The notes under the pieces are model-generated. The model did not search any database. It saw nothing but the letters and a program-made list of their open reading frames with translations, and was not told the origin of the DNA. A stretch of DNA of 64,000 bases from Candolleomyces eurysporus (lineage: Eukaryota > Basidiomycota > Agaricomycetes > Agaricales > Psathyrellaceae): positions 1 through 64,000 of the forward strand of contig JANBPK010000787.1 in assembly GCA_027579435.1 (NCBI GenBank), given 5' to 3'. A program made the position numbers and the translations under genes. Shown piece by piece: positions 1-11,399 of the stretch; position 1 is the first letter of the stretch, and each line of letters opens with the position of its first letter.

Positions 1-1310
1 TGCAAAGCAATTGAAGGACTCACACATGCTATTTGAGGCTCTCTGCATACTTCNAAATTGNTACATGATTCACAAGCTGTGAATTGGAACTCTGCATAGC
101 CTCTCTATTGGACAAAGCAGAAGTGCATGAATTTGTTANCAGACAACAAATTCACTGATGCTAAAGAGCAAGTGTAGTTATTATTCTGTCCTTGTATAGG
201 TCTTAGAGCTAACAAAACATACCAGATGTAGAATAAATGGCAAATGTCTCTCAGATGCATAAATAGGTCCTTTTTTCAATATTTAAGAGCTGAGAATACA
301 CAGAATAGCAGATGGAGCTTGCACTCACCATCACATTTTCTGAATGAACAAAATAAATTTTACTTGAAGAGAAAAAGAAGAGATTTGAGTGAGATATGAG
401 TGAAATTGTATCTGATGTACCAACTTGATTTAACATCAATGTGTTTATGATATTATGATGTGCATTAACACCCATTTTATTCATAACTTCAGATGTATTT
501 CACCAATCGTCATGGGGTTTTTTGCATTAAACAGTAGCAAAAAGGGTCAGTTTAAATATACCTTTACCTGAAATGCAGTCTTCTATATGGACCAGTAAAT
601 TTCAAATTATCATATTTTAGCTCTGCACCACAATTACTTTATAATGCCATATACCATTGGCATATTGCAGCTAGCTGACTAATTGGGTATCATTGGGAGG
701 TACATAAAAGCTTGAATTCATAGTTCTATAAGCAAAAACTCAGAAAGAAGAAAGCATTTTACCCCACAAATTCTCTTCTTTGAATGAAATAAAATACCTG
801 ATTTGAGTGATAATAGAAAGAAATAAGAGTGAGATATAGATGCTTAAAAGACCAAAATGACCTCCAAAAGATATTTGAAGTCAACAGTAAAAACCAGTTT
901 GCAACAGCATACTATAGAGCAGAAAGAGGATCAGATTTGGGCATATTTTTGAGAAATTGGGTGGTTTTTGCCAGTTTCTAATCCAGAAAATAATGGCAGT
1001 GCTGTCCCACTGCTACAGTCAGATTTGAATTGATTTTAGCTTTCTAATGATACCCAAACCATTCTTATCGGCCAAGAACTAAGGATATTATAAAGCAAAA
1101 ATTAGTTTGGACTTTTATCTAAATGAGGTTTGCAGATCATGACATTATGCAAATCATGACATCATATGTTAATCAAGTACAGGTACCATCAATGACATCA
1201 CAGGCACAGGCATCATTATCAATGATGTCATAAATCTAGATACCGGTTTTCTAGCAGCTCAGATCTTGATTTTTGATTTTATATTGATGGCATCAAAATG
1301 CCAAGGCAAG
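1..1310. other. AT-rich non-coding region
   Basis: This stretch is clearly richer in A and T than the rest of the window and has no open frame with protein-like composition. Around 1130-1230 it holds several copies of short TGACATCA/ATGATGTCAT-type words in both orientations, as seen in non-autonomous element remnants. I see no terminal repeats or transposase, so I call it only repeat-like intergenic DNA. Confidence 0.5.
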
Positions 1311-1330
1311 TGGGTGAGCCATGTACCAAA

Positions 1331-1528
1331 TGGCTCACCCATTTAAGCTAGGTGGCTCACCCACTTGACCTAGGTGGCTCACCTACTGGAGCTGGGTGGC
1401 TCACCCACTGGAGCTGGGTGGCTCACCCACTGAAGCTGGGTGGCTCACCCACTGGAGCTGGGTGGCTCACCCATGAAAGCTAGGTGGCTCGCCCACTTGA
1501 ACTAAGTGGCTCATCCACCAAGCTTTAC
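1331..1528. repeat. 22-bp tandem repeat (minisatellite), 9 units
   Basis: The word TGGCTC recurs at 1331, 1353, 1375, 1397, 1419, 1441, 1463, 1485 and 1507, an exact 22-bp period over nine units. The unit reads approximately TGGCTCACCCACTGGAGCTG plus GG. The central units are nearly identical and the outer ones diverge, as expected for a minisatellite growing from its centre. Confidence 0.9.
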
Positions 1529-1580
1529 CGGGTAAGCCATTTGCCCCAGGACCCCAGACACCTATGGCAGATGATACCCA

Positions 1581-1650
1581 ATGTGAGCCAGTAGTGAGCC
1601 AGTAATGAGCCAGTGGTGAGCCAGTAGTGAGCCAGTTTGAGCCACTGAAA
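1581..1650. repeat. 11-bp tandem repeat, reverse complement of the 22-bp core
   Basis: About five units of GTGAGCCAGTA follow one another with an 11-bp period. GTGAGCCA is the reverse complement of TGGCTCAC, the core of the 22-bp array just upstream, so the two arrays are inverted relatives. Between 1655 and 1760 further single copies in both orientations (GGCTCACCC and GGGTGAGCC) form potential hairpins. Confidence 0.8.
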
Positions 1651-1936
1651 CCTGGCTCACCCACAATGGGTGAGCCAAAAGTGGAAGAGCCAGGTGGCTC
1701 AGCATACCTTAAGGTGGAGCGGCTCGCCAATATTCACCCACCTAAGAGGTGGGTTGAGCCAGGTGACTGAGGTGCATACTTCCATATTCAAGGCGTTGTT
1801 AAGGAGTTCCTTGCTGAGACCAGGCTAGATGCTACAGACAACCATTTCTTTGCCCGTTGTAAGTCTCATCCGTTGACAGATGGTCGAATAGCGAATTGAT
1901 CTATTGACAGCGTATCCAATCTCGTACCACAGCAAG

Positions 1937-3056
1937 ATGTCCGTCTATACCGCTTTCCCTGAAGACCCGATACCATGTCACTGGCCCCTACCCCCAGCTT
2001 CTGATGCCTACATTGCCCCGCAACCTCAGGATGATCAAGGAAGTCCGCAAGGGACAAGCGTAGAGGATGATTTACCAACGAGCTTGCCACCAGACCACCA
2101 GATCCTTCTCGGGGAGGTTGCAAGCGAAATCGTAGCGCGTCAAGACCTCGCCCGTTGCACGCAACCTGACTCCTCTACACCTCCCCCATCGGGCGGGCCA
2201 ATTCTTCCATCTTCAAGTGGCAATGGTGAGCCAGGTTGCACAGTTCCGGCTGCACTGCCTGGCTTCTCTCGCCAGTGGCGCACCGTGCAAGCAGTGTCTG
2301 ACCCAAGACGCTCACCTCCGGACAACGGCCCGACTGCACTCGCATTGGCTCCGCAACCTGACGAGAATCACGATAATTCCGCTGAGCGACAGGGATCAGC
2401 GTCTCGAATTCCCGACACCCCGGAGTCGTTGATCCCTCTCAGTGAGAGTCGGGGCGATGAAGACTCAGCTGAGCAACAGAGTCCAGAGGTTGAAGCCTCC
2501 CAATACCCCGGCAGCGTCCACAGCCGCGCCTGATGCGAACCAGAGCGCCGGCGATCCACGCGGGCCAGATGTTGAGGCTCCTGACTGCCGAAACGAAAAC
2601 GAGGCTCGGACCATGACGAACTGTCGAAGTCGGAATAACTTCAACCCATCGCCGGCAATTGATGCAACAGCGAAAGGTCCCAGGCCTCGCAACGACGATC
2701 CACCAGAACTACAGGGACCAGAGGTCGAGGTTCCCGACCGCCAGGGCAAAAACAAGTCGCAGATCACGCTGAGACACAAACGGAACCTTCGAAATCAATA
2801 TAACCTCACACCATCACCGTCGGTTGATGTGGATACAATAGTGAAAAATCTCAAACCCCCAAACCGCAACTCCAAAAAACAACCCTCGCGTCGCCCTCCA
2901 CCGTCCGAGTCTATTTCAACAATTACAGAAGGTGAAGTGATATTTGTGGACCTTGAAGATCTTGCACCGAAGGAGGATGAAGAACGTTTGAAAATCATGA
3001 AAGACATTATGGCCATTGTCAAGGTGGAGGACCCTTCGGCAAGTCGGAACTTCTAA
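1937..3056 (+). CDS. Disordered Pro/Ser/Asp-rich hypothetical protein, possibly the N-terminal part of the JmjC gene
   Basis: The first ATG is at 1937. The product is low in hydrophobic residues, rich in Pro, Ser, Asn and Asp, and repeats a GPxVExPD-type motif (around 2485, 2567 and 2718). The frame changes near 2506-2509, a run of four C; reading three C joins the two halves into one frame ending at 3056. I recognise no domain. Downstream, 3080-3156 is open and ends at a good donor (GTAAGA), whose product would join in frame to the exon at 3210 just before the JmjC gene, so this could be a 5' extension of that gene. I could not find a splice that fits the phase between 3040 and 3080. Existence is moderately supported; exact structure is uncertain. 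Confidence 0.4.
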
Positions 3057-3236
3057 CTTCACACGAACGCATGCTCATAGCAGGGTCCAGATCGATCTGC
3101 AGGCTGGGGGTGGAGACGGTGCGCCTCCGGTCTTACAGTTAGGAGTCCGAGTTGAGGTAAGATATGGAGACGTTCAATCTAGCACAGAGGAGTAACAATG
3201 ACTCTGTAGCGCTACTCTGATACTCAGACGAGGAAA

Positions 3237-5357
3237 ATGGAATTATGGGATGGAAAAGGCCGATGTCACCGATATAAGCCTTGCGTTCATGTACGTCCCA
3301 TTTTTTCGATGATTGTTTATCTCGTATTCTGAGGGCCCTGTTTCAGAGAAAAGAGGACTATGCCGCACGGTTTTCTATTTATGATGCCTGCGTGTCACAT
3401 TACACCGACGTTCGCAACACTGGGCTACCCCGTCCGAGGTTCGTTGATCACCCACAAGAATCAACGTTTTGCTGCTTGTCGGAGGAGGAATTTATAGCAA
3501 TGACGGCGCCCGAAGTCCAAAAGCTATTGTCCTCGCAGAACATTGTCATCACCCAGAGCGCCGGTCCAAAGATTCGTTTTGACGCATCCGGCATCGCTTC
3601 TCTGAACACGAGTCTCACTCGCGAAACTGACATTCAAGGTACTCCATTACGCTTTCAAGATCAAATCCATTGCAACTCACCACATATTTAGACCAATCCA
3701 TTCCAGATAAAATGGGTGACTTTTCGGTTCGCGTTCGGAAAGGATCTCCGAAAGATCTCCTTGATTGCTCCGTCGCACCCCCAGGGATGAAAAAGAGCTT
3801 GAATGCTTTGTCGTTCCCAGATCCTCACGCCGGCATACATCCAAGCTCTTACGCCACCGATGTGCGAGCTTTTTTCCGCACTGGAAGAGACGAGCACTGC
3901 ATTCGTACCTTGCCCTCCGCAGACATACGGTTTGGCTTGGCTGCGACTGAGGGTGCGCACCATTATTGGCACATCGATAGTCGTGGAGAAGGCACCTTCG
4001 TTCGAGTCGCCGTTGGACAAAAGCTATGGGCCGTTGCTACACCCATTGACCCGTCTGACATATCGTCAACATCAATTTGGACCGATGTTGACGTGCGAGC
4101 GCTCGACTGGTCGAAGTGGAAAGCAGAGATGATCCTTCTCGATGCTGGTGACACCTTGTAAGTGAATGTTGCTGATCTTCATACAGTCAATAAACAACTA
4201 TTTATTCAAGGATCATGCGGCCAACGACTGCGCATGCAGTCTTCACAGTTCAAGATGCTATATGCCACGGAGGTCATTTTTTACCTGCCTCGTGCCTGTC
4301 GCAGATTGTCTTTGGCATGACCCACACATTTTTTTGAAGGACGCATCATTACCAATGTTGATCATCCTTCTTTCCAATCCCGCATGAACCTTCTGGCTGC
4401 GTTCTTCTTCAGAACAATGGTTCTCGGTGATGTTGAGGACCTCGGTGAGCCAAATCACACTATTCAATACACTTGACCTCATGTTTGTTACAGACACCGG
4501 ACACGTTCCCAACGTCACGACGACAGCTGGTCTTTCAGACTTTCTTATCTTTGCTTGCGGCATCGAACTTCAAAATTGTCTTTGCGTTTCAAGCTACCGC
4601 CCCACCCAAGATCCGGTCCTAATCGAGATGCTGACACACAAGAACGTTCTGTCACCTGAAGAGGCACTCTGGAAGTACGATGTGTCCTCTATGGCCCATG
4701 AAACCAGAGTCCACAATATAGCCAGCCGGGCTCGGGTCCGTGTTACTCTCAGAGAGCTCTTCAGGCATATTGTTGTCATAGATGGAGCTGGCGTTGTTCA
4801 AGAACCTTGGACGTTCTTATATATTCCGACACTTGCTTGGTTCATTCATGCACTGAAAGGGTATTATAAGCGATCGTTTAGAGAAGATAGTCTCAAGGCG
4901 AAGGAGGTTCCTGAAATACACGTCCCGGACTCTAGTCTCTTTCACCGACAGCTAGAATGGGCGTCAAGGCGCTGGCCGGAACTCAAGAACCAGGTTGATT
5001 ATTTGGAGCAACAGGACATCGAAGCAGACAACCTAGCTTATGCGTTGCCTCCATTCACAATCCTTCAATGTGACGTCGGACAAGGTAAGAACTCAGCCTC
5101 TTTATAACATTACCTACGCGCTGAACTCTGGTTGGATAGATGACCTCGAGACAGGAACGGAATTGTTCATGCTCGGCATGAGAGAAGGTGATACATCTTA
5201 CCTTTCGGTTTATGCCTCGTGTACCTCGGGTCATTTAGCTGCCCCTCGTCTGCGACGGAAGCTTGAAGAGGAGGATGTTGACCAAGCTGAAGGTATCCAT
5301 CGACTAATTGGCATCGTAATCGAGCGGCTGACACTGACACGACGGCCTCATTGCTAG
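3237..5357 (+). CDS. JmjC-domain protein (agaric-type, cupin fold)
   Basis: Predicted 2-oxoglutarate/Fe(II)-dependent JmjC-fold protein of a family expanded in Agaricomycetes; the substrate is unknown. The core is visible at 3950-4260. An HxD pair sits in WHIDSRGEGTF, a GxKLW motif follows, and MRPTTAHAVF supplies the third iron ligand before an ICHGGHF motif. An upstream segment (about 3480-3720) reads LSEEEF and DIQ|DQS, typical of these genes. Introns include about 3291-3346, 3640-3690, 4152-4209, 4435-4490 and 5085-5139. The frame breaks at a run of seven T (4329-4335); six T would read on as FFEGRIITNVDHPS. The ATG at 3237 was chosen because its exon ends at a canonical donor and stays in phase; an upstream exon at 3210 is also possible. 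Confidence 0.8.
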
Positions 5358-5802
5358 TGAAATCCCGCAAACGACAACGAGAAAAATAATTCTCTGGACA
5401 CGATCCATCATTATCCACAGATCCGATTTTATCTGTCAGATCGAGTAGCTTTTTCCTTCCCTGTCCCTACGAACAGTAATACATTCACACTTTCTATTGG
5501 TGGTGAATAGGTTGTCACGGTGATCATCCGGCGTCAGTGTGAGCCATTGGAGTTCCGAAATGGGTATTTTCAAATTCCGCCGCACCTTGACGAGTCAGCC
5601 AGCTGAGTCAGGGTACCTCTAGCCTACGGTCCTACGATCACTTACAGGCCTCCTGCTGAGAGTGGGATCCAGTGGCCACTGCTACGAACTCGGAGGGAAA
5701 GGCCCAACCTTTTTTCCCTGTAACCTTCGGTTGGTAGATCCCCTGGTCTATAATGGCGTGACAACGATCTTACCCTCTTCTGGTCAGTGCCATACGTTCA
5801 GT

Positions 5803-8755
5803 ATGGAGGTTCTGGAGTACCCATACCTCGCGCACCCACCAGATCCACTAATCCCAGGTCGCCACGGAATGCCAAATGCAATACTCCAGAAACATAGAGA
5901 AGACGATACACGCTACAAGAAGATTTTCAAGAGACAGGGATTCCTGTACAACATAGATGGTCGGACTTATTTCTCACCAAACTGCAATCGTTCAAACGTG
6001 ACCCCTCCTCCTCCCCTTTCCAACGCGAATGACGGGGTCTTGCAAGGCCGCGACTACCAAATGCCCGATTTCTGCAAGCCACAATGGTGGACCAATGCTC
6101 ACGGCTATCTCGCCTTCACACCACTCTTTCCTAACGTCGCTACTCCACCGCTTCACCCTCTTTCGCATATTCCAAAGGTCGTTTATGACTACAAACGTAA
6201 ACTCCCCATCCCGGAGCGGAAGGCTTGGACGGCGTGGCAGAAACTGCAACTCCAGATCGCCGAAGCCACTCACCTTTTGTTGTTTGCTTCTGGAGCCGCT
6301 GCCGTTCGTCCTGCGTATCCGTGCGCCCGAGTCGACGCCAAGGTGGAACTAGGGAAGGGGCTAACGAGGGGAGGATTGAAGAAGGATATTTTCAGCACTT
6401 TCTCCTGGTTTTCAATTTGGCTAGGATGCCTTTCGTACGCGATCGCTGTGAGCGAAGCAATGTCTGGCCAGGCAAAAGAAGTGGGGATTCGTCGTTTACC
6501 AGGATGGGTCGAAACGCTGCTGAAAGGAGATCAACAAGACCGGCGCAAATATCAATGCCATGAAGACAAGCGTGTCGTCGTTCTAGATGAGCTTTTTATA
6601 TCAGACCTTCAAAACACCTGTGTATCTCGATTTGACCAGTCGGTCGAAAGGGTTGGGGTCTTTGTCAAAATTCCAGAGTACGACTCAGAAGATGTGGTGT
6701 CGATTGATTGGCTGTGTGAAGTGGGTGTGCCTGTTTGGTACGAGTGGGGAACCAGGGAAATGGAAATCGCCTCCAGAAATCCTTTCTGGCAGCGCTATGC
6801 TCCCCCTCCCAATGCAGTTCACGTATGCCACCCTTCTAGTCTCAGTCGCAGCCGAATCGTTTGTGCCAACGCTAGTCCGCCTCCAGCAAATGGCGCAGAA
6901 CCTCCATCAGCTTGCGTTCCTCGTCGTTCAGCAATCAATCTGTCGGAGTCACCAAGGGCAAAAGCTTACCCCCGACGACCTGAGCCAGCGCCCGAAGAAC
7001 GAACCTGGGAAGCCTATTTTGAACGGCGTAGCGCTCAAAAGGCTATCATGCTCGCGCAGGAAACGACGGAGGAGAGGGTGAGGCGAGAAAACAGGGAGCG
7101 CTGCCATCCCACTAACCCTCGAAAAACTCGCTACTTCATCTGGGAAAGGGATCCTTCAAGCAATGTCTTCGTTCGCAGGCGTGCTGACAAGGATGATATG
7201 GAGGATATCTTTACAGAAGATGGAAGGTTCGGGAAGAGGCAAGCGCAATATGACAGCGTGTACAATGAATGGGATTTATGCGAGTATTTTGGGCCTCCAG
7301 ACGAAGAACAACTCAATCACATGGCTGAAATGTGGGCAGACCATGAAGGAACAACCTTTGAAGAAGAACTCGCACGATGCCGCGCTTACTATGGGCTCTC
7401 TCCATTCCGAGAAACGGGAAGCAATCCTGGATCCCCATTCGACCAGGTTTCCCCGCTAAACTCAGCGCAAGTTGATGAAGCTTCAGCCGCTGGTCCCGCC
7501 CTACCCCCCGCCCAGACAGAAGTTCCAGTTTTGGCCTACAGGTTGTTTGGCTACACATACGCTCTTGCGTCTCTCGCCAACTCCGCGGTGCCTGGATCAT
7601 CGCAAGGCTCACCTTCGCACTCTATACCATCCCTTCAAGTTCAAGTTGGCCTGGTCCCCAAAGCTTTGGGCATATCCAAACTTGTTCCACGTGATGATCC
7701 ATTCTGGCAGAGTGCCAATGGTCAGAGCATTCTTAACTTCATTAGCTATCTGGCCAAAGGGTCTCCATTGCCCGATTCTTGGGACCTAACAAAGAGCAGC
7801 GGGATACCAGTCATAACTCTGTCAAGATTCAAGCTTCTCCGAAGGTCAATGGTGCCGGTACCTTTACTCATCGAGGAGTGGGACAACGTCAAAGGTCGAC
7901 AGAGCCGGCTCGCCGAAGAAACTCGAGAGGCCTTTTGGTTTGCTAGTGATCACGGTCAACAGTGGCTCTTAGGCTGCCTTTCTGCTGACGTTGCTCTTTT
8001 GATATGTCGCTTGGACCAGTCTCTAACAGAACCCATAGCAATTGCCTGTGTCTTACTTGGCCTAGGGATTCGCTTTCAGACGTGGAGTCTGGCGTCAACT
8101 CTTCCTAACGTCCGACTTCGGTCTACCAANCGCTGTATTCAGTTTCGGAGCAATAATTACCAATACAGTAGGGACGACTACGAAAGCTACCTACGTAACC
8201 GCCAAGAGCTCCTGACGGGTTCAGCTGGACGTGCAGCACTTCTCAGGGGGGGGTATTGTGTGGAGGTTGGCGATGGAAGACATTGGGTTTGACGCGGTCT
8301 TCGCTGGGCCGAGCCCTGCAGCGCGTGAAGGCTACGGCATTACTCGTGGAACTGGCTATGGAGCATTTCTAATCGACGATGATTTGAGCGTAGATGAGGC
8401 AGATTGTATTTGTGGCCATTATGATCATTATATTAGTATGTTTTTATTTGCATCTTACGATGCCTTCATTCATCTCTCTGTTTCTTCAGGTGAAAATGGC
8501 GAGCTTGGTCAAATGGGGCGGGTATCTTGGTGGCCGCCCGCCGATCTTTGGGAGCAGCTTTGTGGCAATTTAGGTTGGACTACGGACGCAGAAGCTCATT
8601 ACCTTCAGCGACTAGAAGAAATCGAGAGCGGTTACAAGCCATTACCCCGGAGCGAATGGAAACGCAGACTTCGACGATCGTCTCAGCTCATTCGGCTTCG
8701 CTCTATTGTCGAGGAGAAATCTCGGAATGTCATTACGAGCAGGGAGGTTTGGTAA
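5803..8755 (+). CDS. Large Agaricomycete-specific hypothetical protein (frame break at a G run)
   Basis: About 980 residues. I recognise the family only as a widespread uncharacterised Agaricomycete protein. Features I associate with it are the N-terminal DPLIPGRHGMP, FSPNCNR, NDGVLQG and MPDFC motifs, a hydrophobic segment near 6400-6450 (FSTFSWFSIWLGCLSYAIAV), a central VPVWYEWG motif, and a charged segment rich in Arg and Glu near 7000-7130. The frame is broken at a run of eight G (8246-8253). Seven G restores RGGIVWRLAMEDIG and reads to the stop at 8755. A 54-nt intron (8436-8489, GTATGT..CAG) lies in the last part. The frame is open upstream to 5662 without an ATG, so 5803 is the likely start. 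No function can be assigned. Confidence 0.7.
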
Positions 8756-9179
8756 TCCGGTTCTGTCCTTGGTTTTACTGTCTACTGTTTTCCTGACTTT
8801 CTCTGCACTTCAAATTGTCACTATGGGATTTTATTTTGTTTCTTTTTCATTATCGTTAGTGTCATTTCTACTTCAAGCATCGATTTACCCANTTTTTTTA
8901 GCGCAAACTTGTTGTCGGCGAGCCTGCCACTCAAATTTTAAGCTCCGACTAAAACACCCAAAGTTGAACCAACTTCGTAGTTCGGGTAGTTATGGGGCCG
9001 CTATTCTGCTTTCCAGCGCAATAGCAACAGACCGCCTCTCCGCTTTCTGTCATCGACGTCGTCAGTATCGGTCTGCTCGTCGGGATGTCACCCATGCAGC
9101 AACCCCTCCAGTTGATTTGCAGGTCTTCAGCATCTTCACAACGGAGTCCAGCCAGGCTTCCCGAGGACAGAACTCAGCC

Positions 9180-11380
9180 GGATCCGCAAAGTCCATACGA
9201 TGGATCCCGATCCGGCGTCAGTACCCCCACCACAACCACCAATGTCCCAGTGCACCTTTTTGCACAGTATGCATCAGATTCTACTTCGGAGAATTTTACC
9301 TAATGGATTTTCTACCAGATTCTGCCCTACGGATTCACCAACCCTCGGCACTGATTAGCCTCCCTGCCTCCCCTGGCAAATCAACCCCTCGAGCTTTGCC
9401 TCCAACCCTAGTCAGTCCCAGTGGCGAAGAGCTCGTTCGCCATGCCAGAACTCGAGCCGTACCAGGAATTAAATGACCCAGCACGCCCCAATCCCTACAG
9501 TTTCGATTACAGTCTTGGGCAAGTTTTTAGTACGGATTGCTGAAGAAAGCAACGACTGCCAGCGCCACCCAGGCTCAAAGCCGTCATTACCGACCACTGC
9601 CCACCTATAGCGCTTCTCACTACAATTCCGTTTCTCCTGTCGACCACAAAACAAAGCTCTTCCGCATCCCTATGCTTTCATGCTTCATGCATCCCCAGCG
9701 CCTTCCAGGAGCTTCTGCGCCTCCCCATCTCCCACGACGCCGAGAAAAAGAGCGGCTATCAGGGTCAATACCACAACGCCTAGGAGCTCGAATTTCCCAA
9801 CGCCAAGGGATACAGCCAGCCGTCTCAATCACTGCTTCCCCCGCGGGCATATGGCCGCAGGGAGATTACAAGCCTGTTTCACCTCAGGCAAGCCGTGGAA
9901 CACTGGACAGCTTGAAACACTCTCATCACAGTTATTCACCATTTCTCGAGTCGAACTCTCCTCGTAAGCTACAGTCTATTTTTGCCTCTTTAGTCCTCTT
10001 TTTTCTGACTAATAAACTCAGACAACGCCTAGGCTGACGCTGACCCTCAAGCCACTTGATATCCAACTGCAACGCTGAGGCCTGCCGCTTCTTTAAGCAT
10101 CGTACTTTGCAAATTGACGGAAGTCCTGTTCAGCCATCTGAAGCCGGCTCTTCAAAGCCACAATCTGACCCATACGGCCATCCGAATCCTCGGTAAACCG
10201 GGTGGCAGAAATCGTCGATTTCTTTTCAAGGTACCGGCCGTCGGCTATTAGCATCACTCTGCGCCAGCAAAGACGGCGATACCTTCCAACGGAAAGTCGG
10301 GTGACATCACGTTGGGACCCGTGGCCGACCCTGCGGTTCGTTCACTCTCCAAGTTGGGCACGGTAGACCAGCTCCATGCCTACAGGTACTTGGAGAATTG
10401 TGCCTCGCTGTAGTTGTATGAAGTGTGTGTTCTTGGTTTGACTTTATTTCGGTACTGACGATCACCTCAGGGGTCGAAGGGAAAGAACGTCAAGTACTTT
10501 TTCGTGCACGCACTAGAGGGTCTGTTCGACTGCGTCCATCTAACTGCTGTCGAAAGTGGAGCCGAACGTTATTTCAAGAAGGTGGCGAGCGCCTTGTTCG
10601 AAAGCGAAATTCGCCACAACCAATCTCGACCGCCCAGCGTCCGAGTCCCTCAAAGCAGCCTGCGCAGATTGAGAAGGCAAAGACGATCGTCACATCTATT
10701 ATCGAGGATTTGGTGCTGATGAGATCACTGTCCAATGTCACTGTCCTGGACATCTCCCCATCCTTCATCACCTTGTCAACCGTTTCATATCCCTCTGCCT
10801 CGATGATTCGTGGCCCAGGCAAAACTCCGGCCGCAATTATATCCGCTTGATGGTCTCGACACCCGTTCTCGGTCAGAGATGGATCGCTGAACGAAAGATT
10901 GACTTGGTTCACACCCTCTCACATGGCCTCAAGGACCTCCCTAACGACTTGCCCCGAAATATTGAAGGCGTCGACGTGATCACGATCAGCTACGCATACC
11001 CCGACAACACCGACAACGTCAACGCAAACGCCCTGGATCGAACTCCATATAGCGGGATGCGTTTTCCTGGAGCTTCAAAAGCCCAAGCGCGATTGTTCTT
11101 GCATCCCGAAGTGCGTTTCGCTGTTGGTTGAACGAAGTGGACATCCATCGATGGAGGATGCTCACTGGCGTCTGCACCAAGCCACTCCGAGCCCTTCCTT
11201 TCTTGAAGTAGATTGGCTTGTGGACCTCAATTATGAACTGTTGTGACTCCTCCATTAAACCTTGCTCTCGCCGACGACACCCACACCACCTCCGCTGGAG
11301 GTCATCAAACTCCGTGTTGCTCATATCCAATTGCTCGCCGCTGTGCTGCCTTTGACGTTCTCGGCAAAAGGTGAGTGTCT
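9180..11380 (+). pseudogene. TRA1: Decayed fragment of TRA1 (SAGA/NuA4 PIKK-like scaffold)
   Basis: Tra1 is a pseudokinase scaffold of about 3,700 residues shared by the SAGA and NuA4 acetyltransferase complexes. Here only part of the HEAT-repeat region is readable, across several frames. 10079-10410 gives TAIRILGKPGGRNRRF, then HHSAPAKTAIP and LGPVADPAVRSLSK after an in-frame stop. 10470-10620 gives FFVHALEGLFDCVHL. 10700-10980 gives SLCLDDSWPRQNSG, GQRWIAERKIDLVHTL and LKDLPNDLPRNIEG. 11190-11340 gives CTKPLRALPF and VIKLRVAHIQLLAAVLPL. These match my recollection of fungal Tra1 in the correct order. Multiple frameshifts and stops and the absence of the FAT and kinase parts show a pseudogene. 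An N-terminal remnant at 9180-9600 is possible but weak. The functional gene must be elsewhere. Confidence 0.75.
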
Positions 11381-11399
11381 TGAAAATTTTTTTGGGCTA

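Noticed and set aside
1331..1650. CRISPR-like array
   Set aside because: The units are contiguous with no unique spacers, and the genome is eukaryotic. It is a minisatellite.
8706..9476. 256-codon ORF after the large hypothetical gene
   Set aside because: It starts inside the last exon of the previous gene in another frame and crosses its 3' flank; no recognisable content except a possible TRA1 remnant at its end.
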